In this document: positions 51,354-59,225 of the stretch, piece by piece | How positions within the stretch are numbered: position 1 is the first letter of the stretch | How the letters are laid out: each line of letters begins with the position of its first letter | Source: an uncultured Oscillospiraceae bacterium | GTDB lineage: Bacteria; Bacillota; Clostridia; Oscillospirales; Oscillospiraceae | DNA: 64,000 nucleotides | Reading direction: 5' to 3' | Assembly: GCA_947627715.1 (NCBI GenBank) | Contig: CANQXK010000008.1 | Location: 1-64,000 of the forward strand | The notes under the pieces: model-generated | The model's database searches: none | What the model saw: only the letters and a program-made list of their open reading frames with translations | What the model was told of the DNA's origin: nothing | Translations under genes and position numbers: made by a program

Positions 51354-51378
51354 TATTATTTTTAAGGAGGTCAGAAAA

Positions 51379-51897
51379 ATGGACGTATTGAAAGCCATGG
51401 AGACGCGCTTTTCCACCCGCGACTATACGCCGGAAAAGCTGACGGAGGCGGAGCTTGACACGCTCCTGACGGCGGGCCTGCAGGCCCCCACGGCCACCAA
51501 CCGGCAGGAGCTGCACTTCACGGTGCTCAGCGGGGACGCGCCGGTGCTGTTTGCCATCCAGGAGGCCATGGGCACCCGCAAGAGGCCGGAGAAGAACTTT
51601 TGGTACAACGCCCCCACGGTCATCGTCATCAGCGGCGAGACGGCCTTCGGCTGGACGGCGGTGGACGCGGGCATCGCCGTGGAGAACATCGCCCTGGCCG
51701 CCGAGGCCCTGGGGCTGGGGAACGTCATTCTGGGCTGCCTCAAGGGGGCGATGCTGGGGGAGAAGCGGGACGAGTTCGCCAAGGCCCTGGGCTTCCCGGA
51801 GGGGTACGACTTCCAGATCGCCGTGGCCGTGGGCCGCAAGGCCGCCGGCAAGGAACCCCACAGCTTCGATCGGGAGAAGCAGGTGACGGTGCTGTGA
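51379..51897 (+). CDS. Nitroreductase family protein
   Basis: This 172-residue flavoprotein-like enzyme starts with VLKAMETRFSTRDYTPEKL and contains GLQAPTATNRQELHF, VDAGIAVENIALAAEALGLGNVILGC and VAVGRKAAGKEPHSFDREK, all typical for FMN-dependent nitroreductases. Substrates cannot be inferred. It is 25 bp after tyrS with AAGGAGG upstream and may share the transcript. Confidence 0.92.
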   Translation: MDVLKAMETRFSTRDYTPEKLTEAELDTLLTAGLQAPTATNRQELHFTVLSGDAPVLFAIQEAMGTRKRPEKNFWYNAPTVIVISGETAFGWTAVDAGIAVENIALAAEALGLGNVILGCLKGAMLGEKRDEFAKALGFPEGYDFQIAVAVGRKAAGKEPHSFDREKQVTVL

Positions 51898-51929
51898 CCG
51901 CCGCCTCCCGGAGCTGAAATACGCGGAAT

Positions 51930-51972
51930 GCCCCGCGCCGTTATCGGCGCGGGGCAAATTTGCGGTTTTTTA
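51930..51972 (+). terminator. Terminator after the nitroreductase gene
   Basis: GCCCCGCGCCG and CGGCGCGGGGC form a perfect 11-bp stem with a TTAT loop; a T6 run follows after about ten bases, so efficiency may be reduced. Confidence 0.65.
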
Positions 51973-52051
51973 TAGTTTCACGGAACATTTTCCGCTCCCT
52001 GTGGATATTAAGGGTGAATGGGCCATTCGGAAATCGAAAAGAGGTGAGACG

Positions 52052-52516
52052 GTGACGCACGGGGAATTTGCCAGGGCTGTGGAGGCATACGCCGATATGG
52101 TCTTTCGGGTGGCGTTCAGCTCCCTTGGGCGGTGGGAGGACGCGGAGGACGTGACCCAGGAGGTGTTTTTGAAGCTTTGGCGGTCGGACAGGAGTTTCAC
52201 GTCCCAGGAACACACGCGGTTTTGGCTGATCCGTGTCACCGTCAACGAGTGTCACAGGGCAGTGCGGTGGTATCGGCGCAACGTGCTTGTGGAGGATGTC
52301 CCCGAAAGGCCGGACGCGCCGGAAAGCCGGGAGCTTCTGGACACGGTGATGGACCTGCCGGAAAAGCTCCGGGTAGCGGCGTATCTCTTCTATTACGAGG
52401 GGTATTCCACCCACGAGATCGCGCGGCTGGTGTCCGTGCCGGAGGCCACGGTCCGCTCAAGGCTCGCAAGGGCGCGGGAAAAACTACGGGAAATTTTGAA
52501 GGAGGAAGACAGATGA
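52052..52516 (+). CDS. ECF-type RNA polymerase sigma factor
   Basis: This 154-residue sigma factor has region 2 (about 5-70: FARAVEAYADMVFRVAFSSLGRWEDAEDVTQEVFLKLW) and region 4 (about 95-150: LPEKLRVAAYLFYYEGYSTHEIARLVSVPEATVRSRLARAREKLREIL). GTG 52052 follows GAGGTGAG by 4-7 bp. GGAAC at 51981-51985 with TATTA downstream could be a self-recognised promoter, which is uncertain. It overlaps the next gene by 4 bp, the typical sigma/anti-sigma coupling. Confidence 0.92.
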   Translation: MTHGEFARAVEAYADMVFRVAFSSLGRWEDAEDVTQEVFLKLWRSDRSFTSQEHTRFWLIRVTVNECHRAVRWYRRNVLVEDVPERPDAPESRELLDTVMDLPEKLRVAAYLFYYEGYSTHEIARLVSVPEATVRSRLARAREKLREILKEEDR

Positions 52517-53367
52517 AAAACAGGGCGTTTGAAAAGGCGTTCTCGGACCTGAAGCTGTCCGGGGACGTGCGGGAGAGGATTCTGGACGCGGCATTGGAGA
52601 GTGATGATAAGGTGAAGGTACGCCGGAGCGCAAGGCCCCTGCGCCTTGCGGCGGTGGCGGCGGCGGTGACAGCGGCGGTATGCCTGATGGCCGGGACGGC
52701 CCTGGCCGTGGCGTATGTCTCCGGCAGGTTCGACACGGTGGAGGTCATCGGCGGCGGCGAATACGCCAACGGCTACAGACTCTCCGGCGGAGAAAACCAG
52801 CTTTTGCCCCTGGACGTGTTGTCCGACGGGGTGATGGCCATGTCCGAAGAGAGGCCGGAAGGGGAGGCAGTCAGGGAGTTCCAGGGAGAGAACTGGAAGG
52901 CGGCGCAGGAGTTTTCCGGGGTGGTCCTGCCTGAAAACAGCGCCATTGACGCGCTGCCTGTGGGCGGCAGCGCGCTGAAGGTGGACTCCAGGGGCGAAGG
53001 CCCTGCGCGTCTGACCTTCATCCAGTGGACAGACGGACTTGAGATGAGCTTCGGCGAATACAGCAGTCAGTCCATGGGGGCGGGCACGACCGTGACCGCC
53101 GAACTCTACACCGAGCTTGCTGAGAAGGTCCCCACACAGGACCGTTACTACGCCTTCTACGACTGCACCGTGGAGGAATATACCTCTGTAAACGGCGTGA
53201 ATGCCGTGATCACCCGCCTCACGCCCAACGAGCCGGAACGGGAGGAGAAGCTCTTGGCGGACATCAACATGGGAAGTTGCCTCTTCCACATTGAATCCAG
53301 TGTGACCAGCTCTTCGGAGGAAGCTCTGAAGGAGCTGTACAGGCTGGTGGACGGCTTCGCGGGATAA
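52513..53367 (+). CDS. Putative membrane anti-sigma factor with DUF4367-like domain
   Basis: The 284 residues comprise a short N-terminal cytoplasmic part with LKLSGDVRERILDAAL, one transmembrane helix near residues 48-68 (AAVAAAVTAAVCLMAGTALAVAYV) and an extracytoplasmic domain. The end of this domain (TFIQWTDG..., VNGVNAVITRLTPN, LLADINMGSCLFHIESSVTSSSEEALKELYRLVDG) resembles DUF4367. Being coupled to an ECF sigma factor suggests it inhibits that factor until an envelope signal arrives; this is inference. GGAGGAAG precedes ATG. Confidence 0.8.
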   Translation: MKNRAFEKAFSDLKLSGDVRERILDAALESDDKVKVRRSARPLRLAAVAAAVTAAVCLMAGTALAVAYVSGRFDTVEVIGGGEYANGYRLSGGENQLLPLDVLSDGVMAMSEERPEGEAVREFQGENWKAAQEFSGVVLPENSAIDALPVGGSALKVDSRGEGPARLTFIQWTDGLEMSFGEYSSQSMGAGTTVTAELYTELAEKVPTQDRYYAFYDCTVEEYTSVNGVNAVITRLTPNEPEREEKLLADINMGSCLFHIESSVTSSSEEALKELYRLVDGFAG

Positions 53368-53394
53368 GGCGAAAAAGGTGATTTTTGCGGCGGT

Positions 53395-53530
53395 ATGTTT
53401 GTCACAAAATCACCTTTTGTTTTGCGGAGTGTGCGGCCCTTCGGGCCGTGCGCGGAGCAAAGCAGCAGGGAAACTCCGCGTGAATTTCGCAGAATTCACG
53501 CGGAGTTTCCCGCACGTTCCCCCTTAATTG
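53395..53530 (-). repeat. Mosaic palindromic repeat, copy D (inverted)
   Basis: Read on the - strand it gives GGGGAACGTGCGGG, a palindrome with 16-bp arms centred on TTCTGCGAAATT, CCCTGCTGC, a GGCCCGAAGGGCC hairpin and a final poly-purine stem, the same order as copies A and B. It ends the anti-sigma region and adjoins the MIF-family gene, whose 3' side has a hairpin GAAAAAGCC/GGCTTTTTC (53531-53556). Confidence 0.7.
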
Positions 53531-53555
53531 AAAAAGCCTTTTCGGGCTTTTTCAA

Positions 53556-53897
53556 TTAAAATAGTTCCCCGTTCCAGGCCCAGTTCTCCACCGGGTGGAA
53601 GGTGATATAGACGCGCTCCCCGGGGATGGACAGCTCGCCGGACAAAATGTCGGTGATCTCTGCGGCCATTTTGCCGCAGTCTGACCTGGACGGCGCGCCG
53701 AAGGCGGAGACGGAGACGTAAGCGCCCTTCTCCAGCTTCTCCCCGGCGAACCAAAGGTCCTTCCTGTCCTCGACGCCCACCATCAGCCAGCTCTCCGGCT
53801 TGTGGAGCAGGGAGACGGCCTTGCCGAATCTGGCCTTGAGGACCTCTTTCTTCTCAGGCGTCACAGGCACTGTGACTTTTGCTTCAATGTATGGCAT
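53556..53897 (-). CDS. MIF-family tautomerase
   Basis: This 113-residue protein resembles macrophage migration inhibitory factor. It begins MPYIEAKVTVPVT, so Pro2 would become the catalytic N-terminal proline after Met removal; LLHKPESWLMVGVEDRKDLWFAG, SAFGAPSRSDCGKMAAEITDIL and IPGERVYITFHPVENWAWNGELF align with the second half of MIF including the VYI(N/T)...WN...F end. MIF proteins tautomerise phenylpyruvate or dopachrome. It is the last gene of a three-gene operon; AGGAGG precedes ATG. Confidence 0.88.
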   Translation of the reverse strand: MPYIEAKVTVPVTPEKKEVLKARFGKAVSLLHKPESWLMVGVEDRKDLWFAGEKLEKGAYVSVSAFGAPSRSDCGKMAAEITDILSGELSIPGERVYITFHPVENWAWNGELF

Positions 53898-53912
53898 TTC
53901 AATTCCTCCTTT

Positions 53913-54518
53913 TTATGATGCGGCCGTTCCCGTGCCGTTGAAGCGGACCAGCGAGAACTCGCCGCCGTCAAAATCCAGCTCCGTCACCGTGGCGTAGTCG
54001 TGGGAGAACCTGTGCCACTGGTGGGGGTCCGTCCCGGTGACGCGGCAGAGAAAGGCGCTTGTGACGCCCATGTGGGCGGTGACGGCCAAGGTCCCCCGGG
54101 TTTTCCCCAGAATGTCCCGGAGGGCGTTTTCAAACCGTTCCCCGGCGGCCTCCAGATTTTCGCCCCCCGGCGGCGTCAAAAGGTCCCCCAGGACGCGCTC
54201 CGGGAGCTGGCCGGGATAGAGGCGGTCGATCTCCTGGGTGGTGAGGCCCTCCCAGTCCCCCAGGTCAAATTCCCGCAGTCCGTCGTGAAGGAAAATCTCC
54301 GTATTCCCGCCGGACATGAGCTGCGCCGTCTCCCTGGCGCGGGCCAGGGGGCTTGACCAAAGGGCGTCGATCCCGGCGCTTTCAAAAAACGGGCGGCGCG
54401 CCGCCGCCTGTTCCCGGCCCCGTTGGCTCAGGGGCAGGTCGGTGCGGCAGCCGATGCAGAGCCAGACGCCGCCGGGGAAGTCCGGCTCGCCGTGGCGGAC
54501 GATGTACACCTTGCGCAT
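53913..54518 (-). CDS. Histidine phosphatase (phosphoglycerate mutase-like) family protein
   Basis: The 201 residues carry the phosphohistidine motif VYIVRHGEPDF, SPLARARETAQLM, LREFDLGDWEGLT and the second catalytic His in AVTAHMGVTSAFL. Similar proteins act as alpha-ribazole phosphatase or broad phosphatases; the substrate is unknown. ATG 54518 has GGAGG 7 bp upstream and overlaps the stop of the preceding amidohydrolase gene. Confidence 0.9.
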   Translation of the reverse strand: MRKVYIVRHGEPDFPGGVWLCIGCRTDLPLSQRGREQAAARRPFFESAGIDALWSSPLARARETAQLMSGGNTEIFLHDGLREFDLGDWEGLTTQEIDRLYPGQLPERVLGDLLTPPGGENLEAAGERFENALRDILGKTRGTLAVTAHMGVTSAFLCRVTGTDPHQWHRFSHDYATVTELDFDGGEFSLVRFNGTGTAAS

Positions 54519-55363
54519 CATGAGTCCTCCCATCCAAGAAGTCTTGCGGCGTTGCCGCCGGTGACGGCCTCCAGCTCCTCCGGGGAGAGGCCGGAGGAGC
54601 GGACGGCGGCCAGCGCCTCCGCCTCGTCCGACCAGGGGCTGTCGGAGCCGAAGAGCACCCGGTCCGCGCCGTGGGCGCGGACGGCGCGGACAAAGCGGTC
54701 CGGGTCCATGGGGGCCTGGGGCGAGAGTTGGCCGTTTTGCCGCCGCCAGGGACCCATGGCCACGGCGGTGTCCAGGAAGCAAGGCGCGCCGTAAAGCGCC
54801 TCCGCCTCGTCCCACGAGGCAAAGCCGCCCATGTGGGCCAGGACGATCCCGCGGTGGGGCACCCGGCGCAGAAGGGCGGCGAGCCTTCCGGGCGAGGCGT
54901 AGTCGAGGCCGGGGAAATTGGGGTCCGCCCCGGCGTGGATCAGTACGACCATGTCAAGCTCCGCTGCCAGCTCCACGATACGCACGGTCCGTGGGTCGTC
55001 GGCGGGCACGCCCTGAAAGAGGGGGTGGAGCTTGATGCCGGGGAACCCCTGCCCGGCCAGGGAGCGCAGGAGCTTCTCCGGCTCCGGCGTGTCCGGGTGG
55101 ATGCCGCCCAGGGACAAAAGGCCCGTTTCGCGGGTGTGGGCGTTGATCTCCGCGGCGGCGCGGTTGACGCCCTCCGTCTGGTGGGGTTTTGTGACCACCG
55201 GGGCCAGGACGGCAAGGCCGATCCCCGCCCGCGCCATGGAGGCCCGGAGGCCGGACGCGGTGCCGTCGGAGTAGTTCTTCATATCCGCCCCCGCCGCCAT
55301 GCCGGCCACGGCACGCGGGGCCAGCGCGTCGGGGAAGGTGTGGGTGTGAAAGTCGATGACCAT
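54518..55363 (-). CDS. Amidohydrolase family protein (TIM-barrel metal hydrolase)
   Basis: The 281 residues start MVIDFHTHTFPD, the HxH metal motif of amidohydrolases, with IKLHPLFQG, VLIHAGAD, VLAHMGG and LFGSDSPW supplying the later His and Asp ligands. It belongs to the amidohydrolase_2 group (decarboxylase or hydrolase types); the substrate cannot be named. It heads the operon with the histidine phosphatase and MIF-like genes. Confidence 0.88.
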   Translation of the reverse strand: MVIDFHTHTFPDALAPRAVAGMAAGADMKNYSDGTASGLRASMARAGIGLAVLAPVVTKPHQTEGVNRAAAEINAHTRETGLLSLGGIHPDTPEPEKLLRSLAGQGFPGIKLHPLFQGVPADDPRTVRIVELAAELDMVVLIHAGADPNFPGLDYASPGRLAALLRRVPHRGIVLAHMGGFASWDEAEALYGAPCFLDTAVAMGPWRRQNGQLSPQAPMDPDRFVRAVRAHGADRVLFGSDSPWSDEAEALAAVRSSGLSPEELEAVTGGNAARLLGWEDS

Positions 55364-55433
55364 GGTTTTTGCCGCCTCCAGTGGGACTTGCCGTTCTTTG
55401 GGAGAGGGAAGGGCGCGGGGCCTTCAAAAGGAA

Positions 55434-55457
55434 CCCGGAAGGCGCGGGCCTTCCGGG
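55434..55457 (-). terminator. Hairpin after ackA
   Basis: CCCGGAAGGC and GCCTTCCGGG form a perfect 10-bp stem in the gap after ackA. On the - strand TTCCTTTT follows, a weak U tract. Confidence 0.5.
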
Positions 55458-55472
55458 CTGCCGGCAGATTTT

Positions 55473-56666
55473 TTACTTTGCCAGGGCGGCGGTGTCCATG
55501 GCGATCATCAGCTCCTCGTTGGTGGGGATGACGAACACCTTTACCTTGGAGTCGGCGGCGGAGATCTCCTCCTTGCCCCGCGTGGCGTTGCAGTGGGGGC
55601 AGATCTTCACGCCCATGTACTCAAGGCCGGAGGCGATGCGCAGGCGCATATCCGCGTCGTTCTCGCCCACGCCGGCGGTGAAGACGATGGCGTCCACCCC
55701 GCCCATGGCGGCGGCGTACGCGCCGATGTACTTCTTCACCTCATAGGCGAACTTGTCCAGGGCCAGGGCGGCGCGCTCGTTGCCCTCCTTCGCCGCGGCG
55801 GAGAGGTCCCGGAAGTCGGAGCTGACGCCGGAGATGCCCAGCACGCCGGACTTCTTGTTGAGGACATTCAGCATCTCCTTGATGTCCCAGCCGTAGCGGC
55901 CCATGAGATACTCCATGATGGTGGGGTCGATGTCGCCGGAGCGGGTGCCCATGGGGAACCCGGCGAGAGGCCCAAGGCCCATGGAGGTGTCCACCACCTT
56001 GCCGTCCACGATGGCGGCGAGGCTGGAGCCGTTGCCCAGGTGGCAGGAGATGATCTTCGTCCCCTCAGGGTGGCCCTCGCGCCCCAGCGCCCGGAGGGTC
56101 TGGCCGGCGATGTACTTATGACTGGTGCCGTGGAAGCCGTAGCGGCGCACGCCGTCCTTCTCGTAGTACTCGTAGGGCAGGGCGTAGATGTACGCCTTGG
56201 GGGGCATGGTCTGATGGAAGGCGGTGTCAAAGACGGCCACCTGCTTTTTCCCCGGCATGGCCTCCATGCAGGCGCGGATGCCCATGAGGTTGGCGGGGTT
56301 GTGGAGAGGCCCGAAGGGGATGCACCGCTCGATGGCGGCGATGACCGAGTCGTCGATGACGCAGCTGGCGGCAAACTCCGCGCCGCCGTGCACCACGCGG
56401 TGGCCCACCGCGTCGATCTCGTCGGTGGAGGCGATAACGCCGCGCACCGGGTCCACCAGCGCGTCCATGACGGACTTGATGGCCTCGTTGTGGGTGGGCA
56501 TGGGGATGTCCAGCTTCACGTCGTCCCGGCCGGGGACCTTGTGGGTGAGCCGCCCGTCGATGCCGATGCGCTCGCAAAGGCCCTTGGCGAAGACCTCGCC
56601 GGAGTCGGAGTCCATGAGCTGATATTTGAGCGAGGAGGAGCCGGCGTTGATAACAAGAATTTTCAT
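55473..56666 (-). CDS. ackA: Acetate kinase
   Basis: AckA makes ATP and acetate from acetyl phosphate, an energy-yielding fermentation step. The 397 residues have MKILVINAGSSSLKYQLMD, VGHRVVHGG, FDTAFHQTMPP, RRYGFHGTSHKY, HLGNGSSLAAI and VFTAGVGEND, all family signatures. pta is not adjacent. It is divergent from tmcAL, whose product uses acetate. Confidence 0.97.
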   Translation of the reverse strand: MKILVINAGSSSLKYQLMDSDSGEVFAKGLCERIGIDGRLTHKVPGRDDVKLDIPMPTHNEAIKSVMDALVDPVRGVIASTDEIDAVGHRVVHGGAEFAASCVIDDSVIAAIERCIPFGPLHNPANLMGIRACMEAMPGKKQVAVFDTAFHQTMPPKAYIYALPYEYYEKDGVRRYGFHGTSHKYIAGQTLRALGREGHPEGTKIISCHLGNGSSLAAIVDGKVVDTSMGLGPLAGFPMGTRSGDIDPTIMEYLMGRYGWDIKEMLNVLNKKSGVLGISGVSSDFRDLSAAAKEGNERAALALDKFAYEVKKYIGAYAAAMGGVDAIVFTAGVGENDADMRLRIASGLEYMGVKICPHCNATRGKEEISAADSKVKVFVIPTNEELMIAMDTAALAK

Positions 56667-56720
56667 TTTTCGTACCTTCCCTTGTAAATTTGTTGGCGAG
56701 GGGTTAATATAGATACATCT

Positions 56721-56749
56721 ATTTTAAACCATAATTCCCGATTCCACAA
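56721..56749 (-). promoter_or_regulatory. Promoter of ackA
   Basis: On the - strand TTGTGG, 17 bp, TAAAAT, about 55 bp before the ackA start codon. Confidence 0.6.
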
Positions 56750-56819
56750 TAGGGAAAATGAAAAAAAGCGGCCGCCGGTCCCGGCGGCCCGTCCCGGAGG
56801 GGCCGGGGGAGGTCGGAAA

Positions 56820-58031
56820 ATGAACGTCGTGGGCATCATCTGCGAATATAACCCCTTCCATCTGGGGCATCTGCATCAGATGGAGGCCGCCCGCCGCCAG
56901 GCGGGGGAGGACGCCGCCGTGGTGTGCGTGATGGGGGGCAACTTCGTCCAACGGGGGGAACCGGCGCTGGTGTCCAAGCACGTCAGGGCCGGGATGGCCG
57001 TATCGTGCGGGGCCGATTTGGTGCTGGAGCTGCCGGTCCCCTGGGCGCTGGCCTCCGCCGAGCGGTTCGCCGCCGGGGGCGTGGCCCTTTTGGACGCCGC
57101 CGGGGCGGACTTCCTCTCCTTCGGGGCGGAATGCCCGGAGGAAACGCGCCTCTCCGCCCTGGCGGGGGCGCTGCTCAGCCCGGAGTACGGGCCGCTTCTC
57201 AAGGGGGAGCTGGCCGCCGGGGCGTCCTTCGCCGCGGCCAGGGAGCGGGCGGCGGCAAGGCTCGTGGGCCGGGACGCGCTGCTGCTCCGGGAACCCAACA
57301 ACATCCTGGCGGTGGAATACTTAAAGGCCATCGCCCTCCGGCGGTCGGCGCTGCGGCCCCTCCCCGTCAAACGGGCCTTCGCCGCCCACGACGGCGGGGA
57401 GAACGGGGACTTTGCCGGGGCGGCCAGGATCCGGGAGCTGGCGGCCTCCGGCGGGGAGTACGGCAGATTCATGCCGGACGCCGCCCGCGCCCTTTTAGAC
57501 CGGGAGCTGGCGGCGGGCCGGACGCCGGACCCGGACCGGGTGGACGCCATGGCGATGTACCGGCTGCGGACCATGACCGCCGGGGAGTTCCAGGCCCTGC
57601 CCGACGCGGGGGAGGGGCTGTGGTCGCGCTTCATGCGCTGCGCCGCCGCCCAGCCCACGCTGAAGGAGACGCTGGACGCCGTCAAGACGAAGCGGTACGC
57701 CTACGCCCGGCTGCGGCGGATGGCTATGGCGGCGCTCCTGGGGATCACCGCCGGGATGCAGCAGGGCGAGCCGCCGTACCTCCGGGTGCTGGCCCTGGGG
57801 GAGCGGGGCCGGGAGGTCCTCCGGCAAATCAAGCGCCGCTGCCCCCTGCCCGTTGTCACAAAGCCCGCCGCCGCCAGGCTCCTGCCGGAGGAGGCCGGGA
57901 GGCTCTTCCGCCTGGAGGCGAGAGCGGGGGACGTCTACGCGCTGACGCTGAAGGATCCCGCGGAGCGCCGGGGCGGGAGCGAGTGGCGCACAAGCCCCGT
58001 GACGCTGGCGGGAACAGGGGAAACGCCGTAA
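56820..58031 (+). CDS. tmcAL: tRNA(Met) cytidine acetate ligase TmcAL (YlbM family)
   Basis: TmcAL acetylates C34 of elongator tRNA-Met using acetate and ATP. The 403 residues begin VVGIICEYNPFHLGHLHQM, a nucleotidyltransferase HxGH motif, followed by VMGGNFVQRGEPAL, FGAECPE, REPNNILAVEYLKAI and a C-terminal helical RNA-binding part. It is divergently paired with ackA, a frequent neighbour. GGAGGTCGG precedes ATG. Confidence 0.93.
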   Translation: MNVVGIICEYNPFHLGHLHQMEAARRQAGEDAAVVCVMGGNFVQRGEPALVSKHVRAGMAVSCGADLVLELPVPWALASAERFAAGGVALLDAAGADFLSFGAECPEETRLSALAGALLSPEYGPLLKGELAAGASFAAARERAAARLVGRDALLLREPNNILAVEYLKAIALRRSALRPLPVKRAFAAHDGGENGDFAGAARIRELAASGGEYGRFMPDAARALLDRELAAGRTPDPDRVDAMAMYRLRTMTAGEFQALPDAGEGLWSRFMRCAAAQPTLKETLDAVKTKRYAYARLRRMAMAALLGITAGMQQGEPPYLRVLALGERGREVLRQIKRRCPLPVVTKPAAARLLPEEAGRLFRLEARAGDVYALTLKDPAERRGGSEWRTSPVTLAGTGETP

Positions 58032-58050
58032 AACAAAAGTAAAAATGCAT

Positions 58051-58066
58051 TGTTTCACGTGAAACA
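58051..58066. promoter_or_regulatory. parS chromosome-partitioning site
   Basis: TGTTTCACGTGAAACA is a perfect 16-bp palindrome matching the ParB/Spo0J parS consensus TGTTNCACGTGAAACA. It stands in the 53-bp gap between the ends of tmcAL and spoIID, outside any gene. No second copy was noticed in the window. Confidence 0.93.
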
Positions 58067-58084
58067 TTTTGATAATATAAAGTA

Positions 58085-59107
58085 TTATGCGCCGGGGAAC
58101 GCCTCCCGGCCCAGCTCCGTGCCGGGGTAGTAGTTTTCCAAAATCTCCTCAAACGAGGCCCCGTTCAGGGCCATGACCTGCGCCCCGTACTGGCTCATGC
58201 CCACGCCGTGGCCGTAGCCGGAGGAGGTCATGGTGACGGTGGAGGGGCCGGCGGTGAGCTGGATGGCGGTACTGCGCAGGCCGAAGAGGGAGCGAAGCTC
58301 CGTGCCCCGCACCGTGGCGCCGCCCACCGTCACCGTGCTCAAGCGCCCTGAGCCGGAGAGCACGGGGACGCCGAGCCACGTCTGGGGGTCCCCGGAGAGG
58401 TCCGCCTCCGGGTGGGCGGCCAGGACGGTGTTTTTGAATTCCTCCGCCGACACGGTAACGGAGGTGACGAAGTTCGGCACCGTGTCCGCCGACTCCGGGC
58501 TTTCCACGCTCACCAGGTACGGCTCGCCGCCGCCCCAGACCTGGGAGGCGTCCTCGGTCATGCCGGGGGAGGAGGAGTGGAACACCGCCAGGATCGGCTC
58601 GCCTTCGTAGGAGAGGGTCAGCCCGTCCGTGCCGTCCACGGCGGAGGCGATTTTGGAGAAATTGGCGTCGAAGTCCGTGCCCCACTTCTCCCGCAGAAAA
58701 TCCACGTCCTTCCACGCCGCGCAACAGGCGGAGTCGGAGCAGATGTCCGCCTCCGGGTGGGCGGAGGAGGGGGAGAGAAGCTTGCGCATAAGGTACGTGC
58801 GCAGCGCCACCGCCTGGGCCTTCAGGGCCTCCGGCTCAAAGGAGGCGGGCATCTCGGCGGCCACGGCGCCCAGAAGGTAGTCCCGCACGGACAGGGTGAC
58901 CGTCTCCGCCCCGTCCAGAAGGGTGACGGACGCGGCGCTGTCCGCGGGGGCGGATTCCGCCGGGGCCACGAAGAAAAGCCCGTCCCCGCCGTCCCCGGCG
59001 GGCGTGTCCGGGAGCCTGGCGGGAGCCGGGGCGTTCCAGGAGGCCGCCACGGGGAAAATGAGGGAAAAGAGGGCGAGAGCGACGGAAATGATGAGAATGA
59101 CTTTCAC
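58085..59107 (-). CDS. spoIID: Stage II sporulation protein D
   Basis: SpoIID is a lytic transglycosylase that with SpoIIP and SpoIIM degrades septal peptidoglycan for engulfment. GTG 59107 gives 340 residues with an N-terminal anchor (VILIISVALALFSLIFPVA) and the SpoIID domain: VRDYLLGAVAAEMPASFEPEALKAQAVALRTYL, the Cys pair region ICSDSACCAAW, VFHSSSPGMTEDASQVWGG and GYGHGVGMSQYGAQVMA. GGAGG is 6 bp before the start, closer than for the upstream in-frame ATG. Confidence 0.93.
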   Translation of the reverse strand: MKVILIISVALALFSLIFPVAASWNAPAPARLPDTPAGDGGDGLFFVAPAESAPADSAASVTLLDGAETVTLSVRDYLLGAVAAEMPASFEPEALKAQAVALRTYLMRKLLSPSSAHPEADICSDSACCAAWKDVDFLREKWGTDFDANFSKIASAVDGTDGLTLSYEGEPILAVFHSSSPGMTEDASQVWGGGEPYLVSVESPESADTVPNFVTSVTVSAEEFKNTVLAAHPEADLSGDPQTWLGVPVLSGSGRLSTVTVGGATVRGTELRSLFGLRSTAIQLTAGPSTVTMTSSGYGHGVGMSQYGAQVMALNGASFEEILENYYPGTELGREAFPGA

Positions 59108-59125
59108 ACAGGGCCTCCATTCGTC

Positions 59126-59155
59126 TTGACTTGTGGGGAACATATGTTGTACAAT
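59126..59155 (+). promoter_or_regulatory. Promoter of the 59226 gene with a LexA-like spacer
   Basis: TTGACT, 18 bp, TACAAT. The spacer contains GAACATATGTTG, one base from the Gram-positive LexA core GAAC-N4-GTTC. Downstream at 59160-59192 GGAAGCTT occurs twice as a direct repeat. Confidence 0.55.
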
Positions 59156-59225
59156 AGGGGAGCTTGATCGGAAGCTTCAATCGGAAGCTTGACCATACAA
59201 TTCTTATTGAAGAGGGTCGCGGAAT

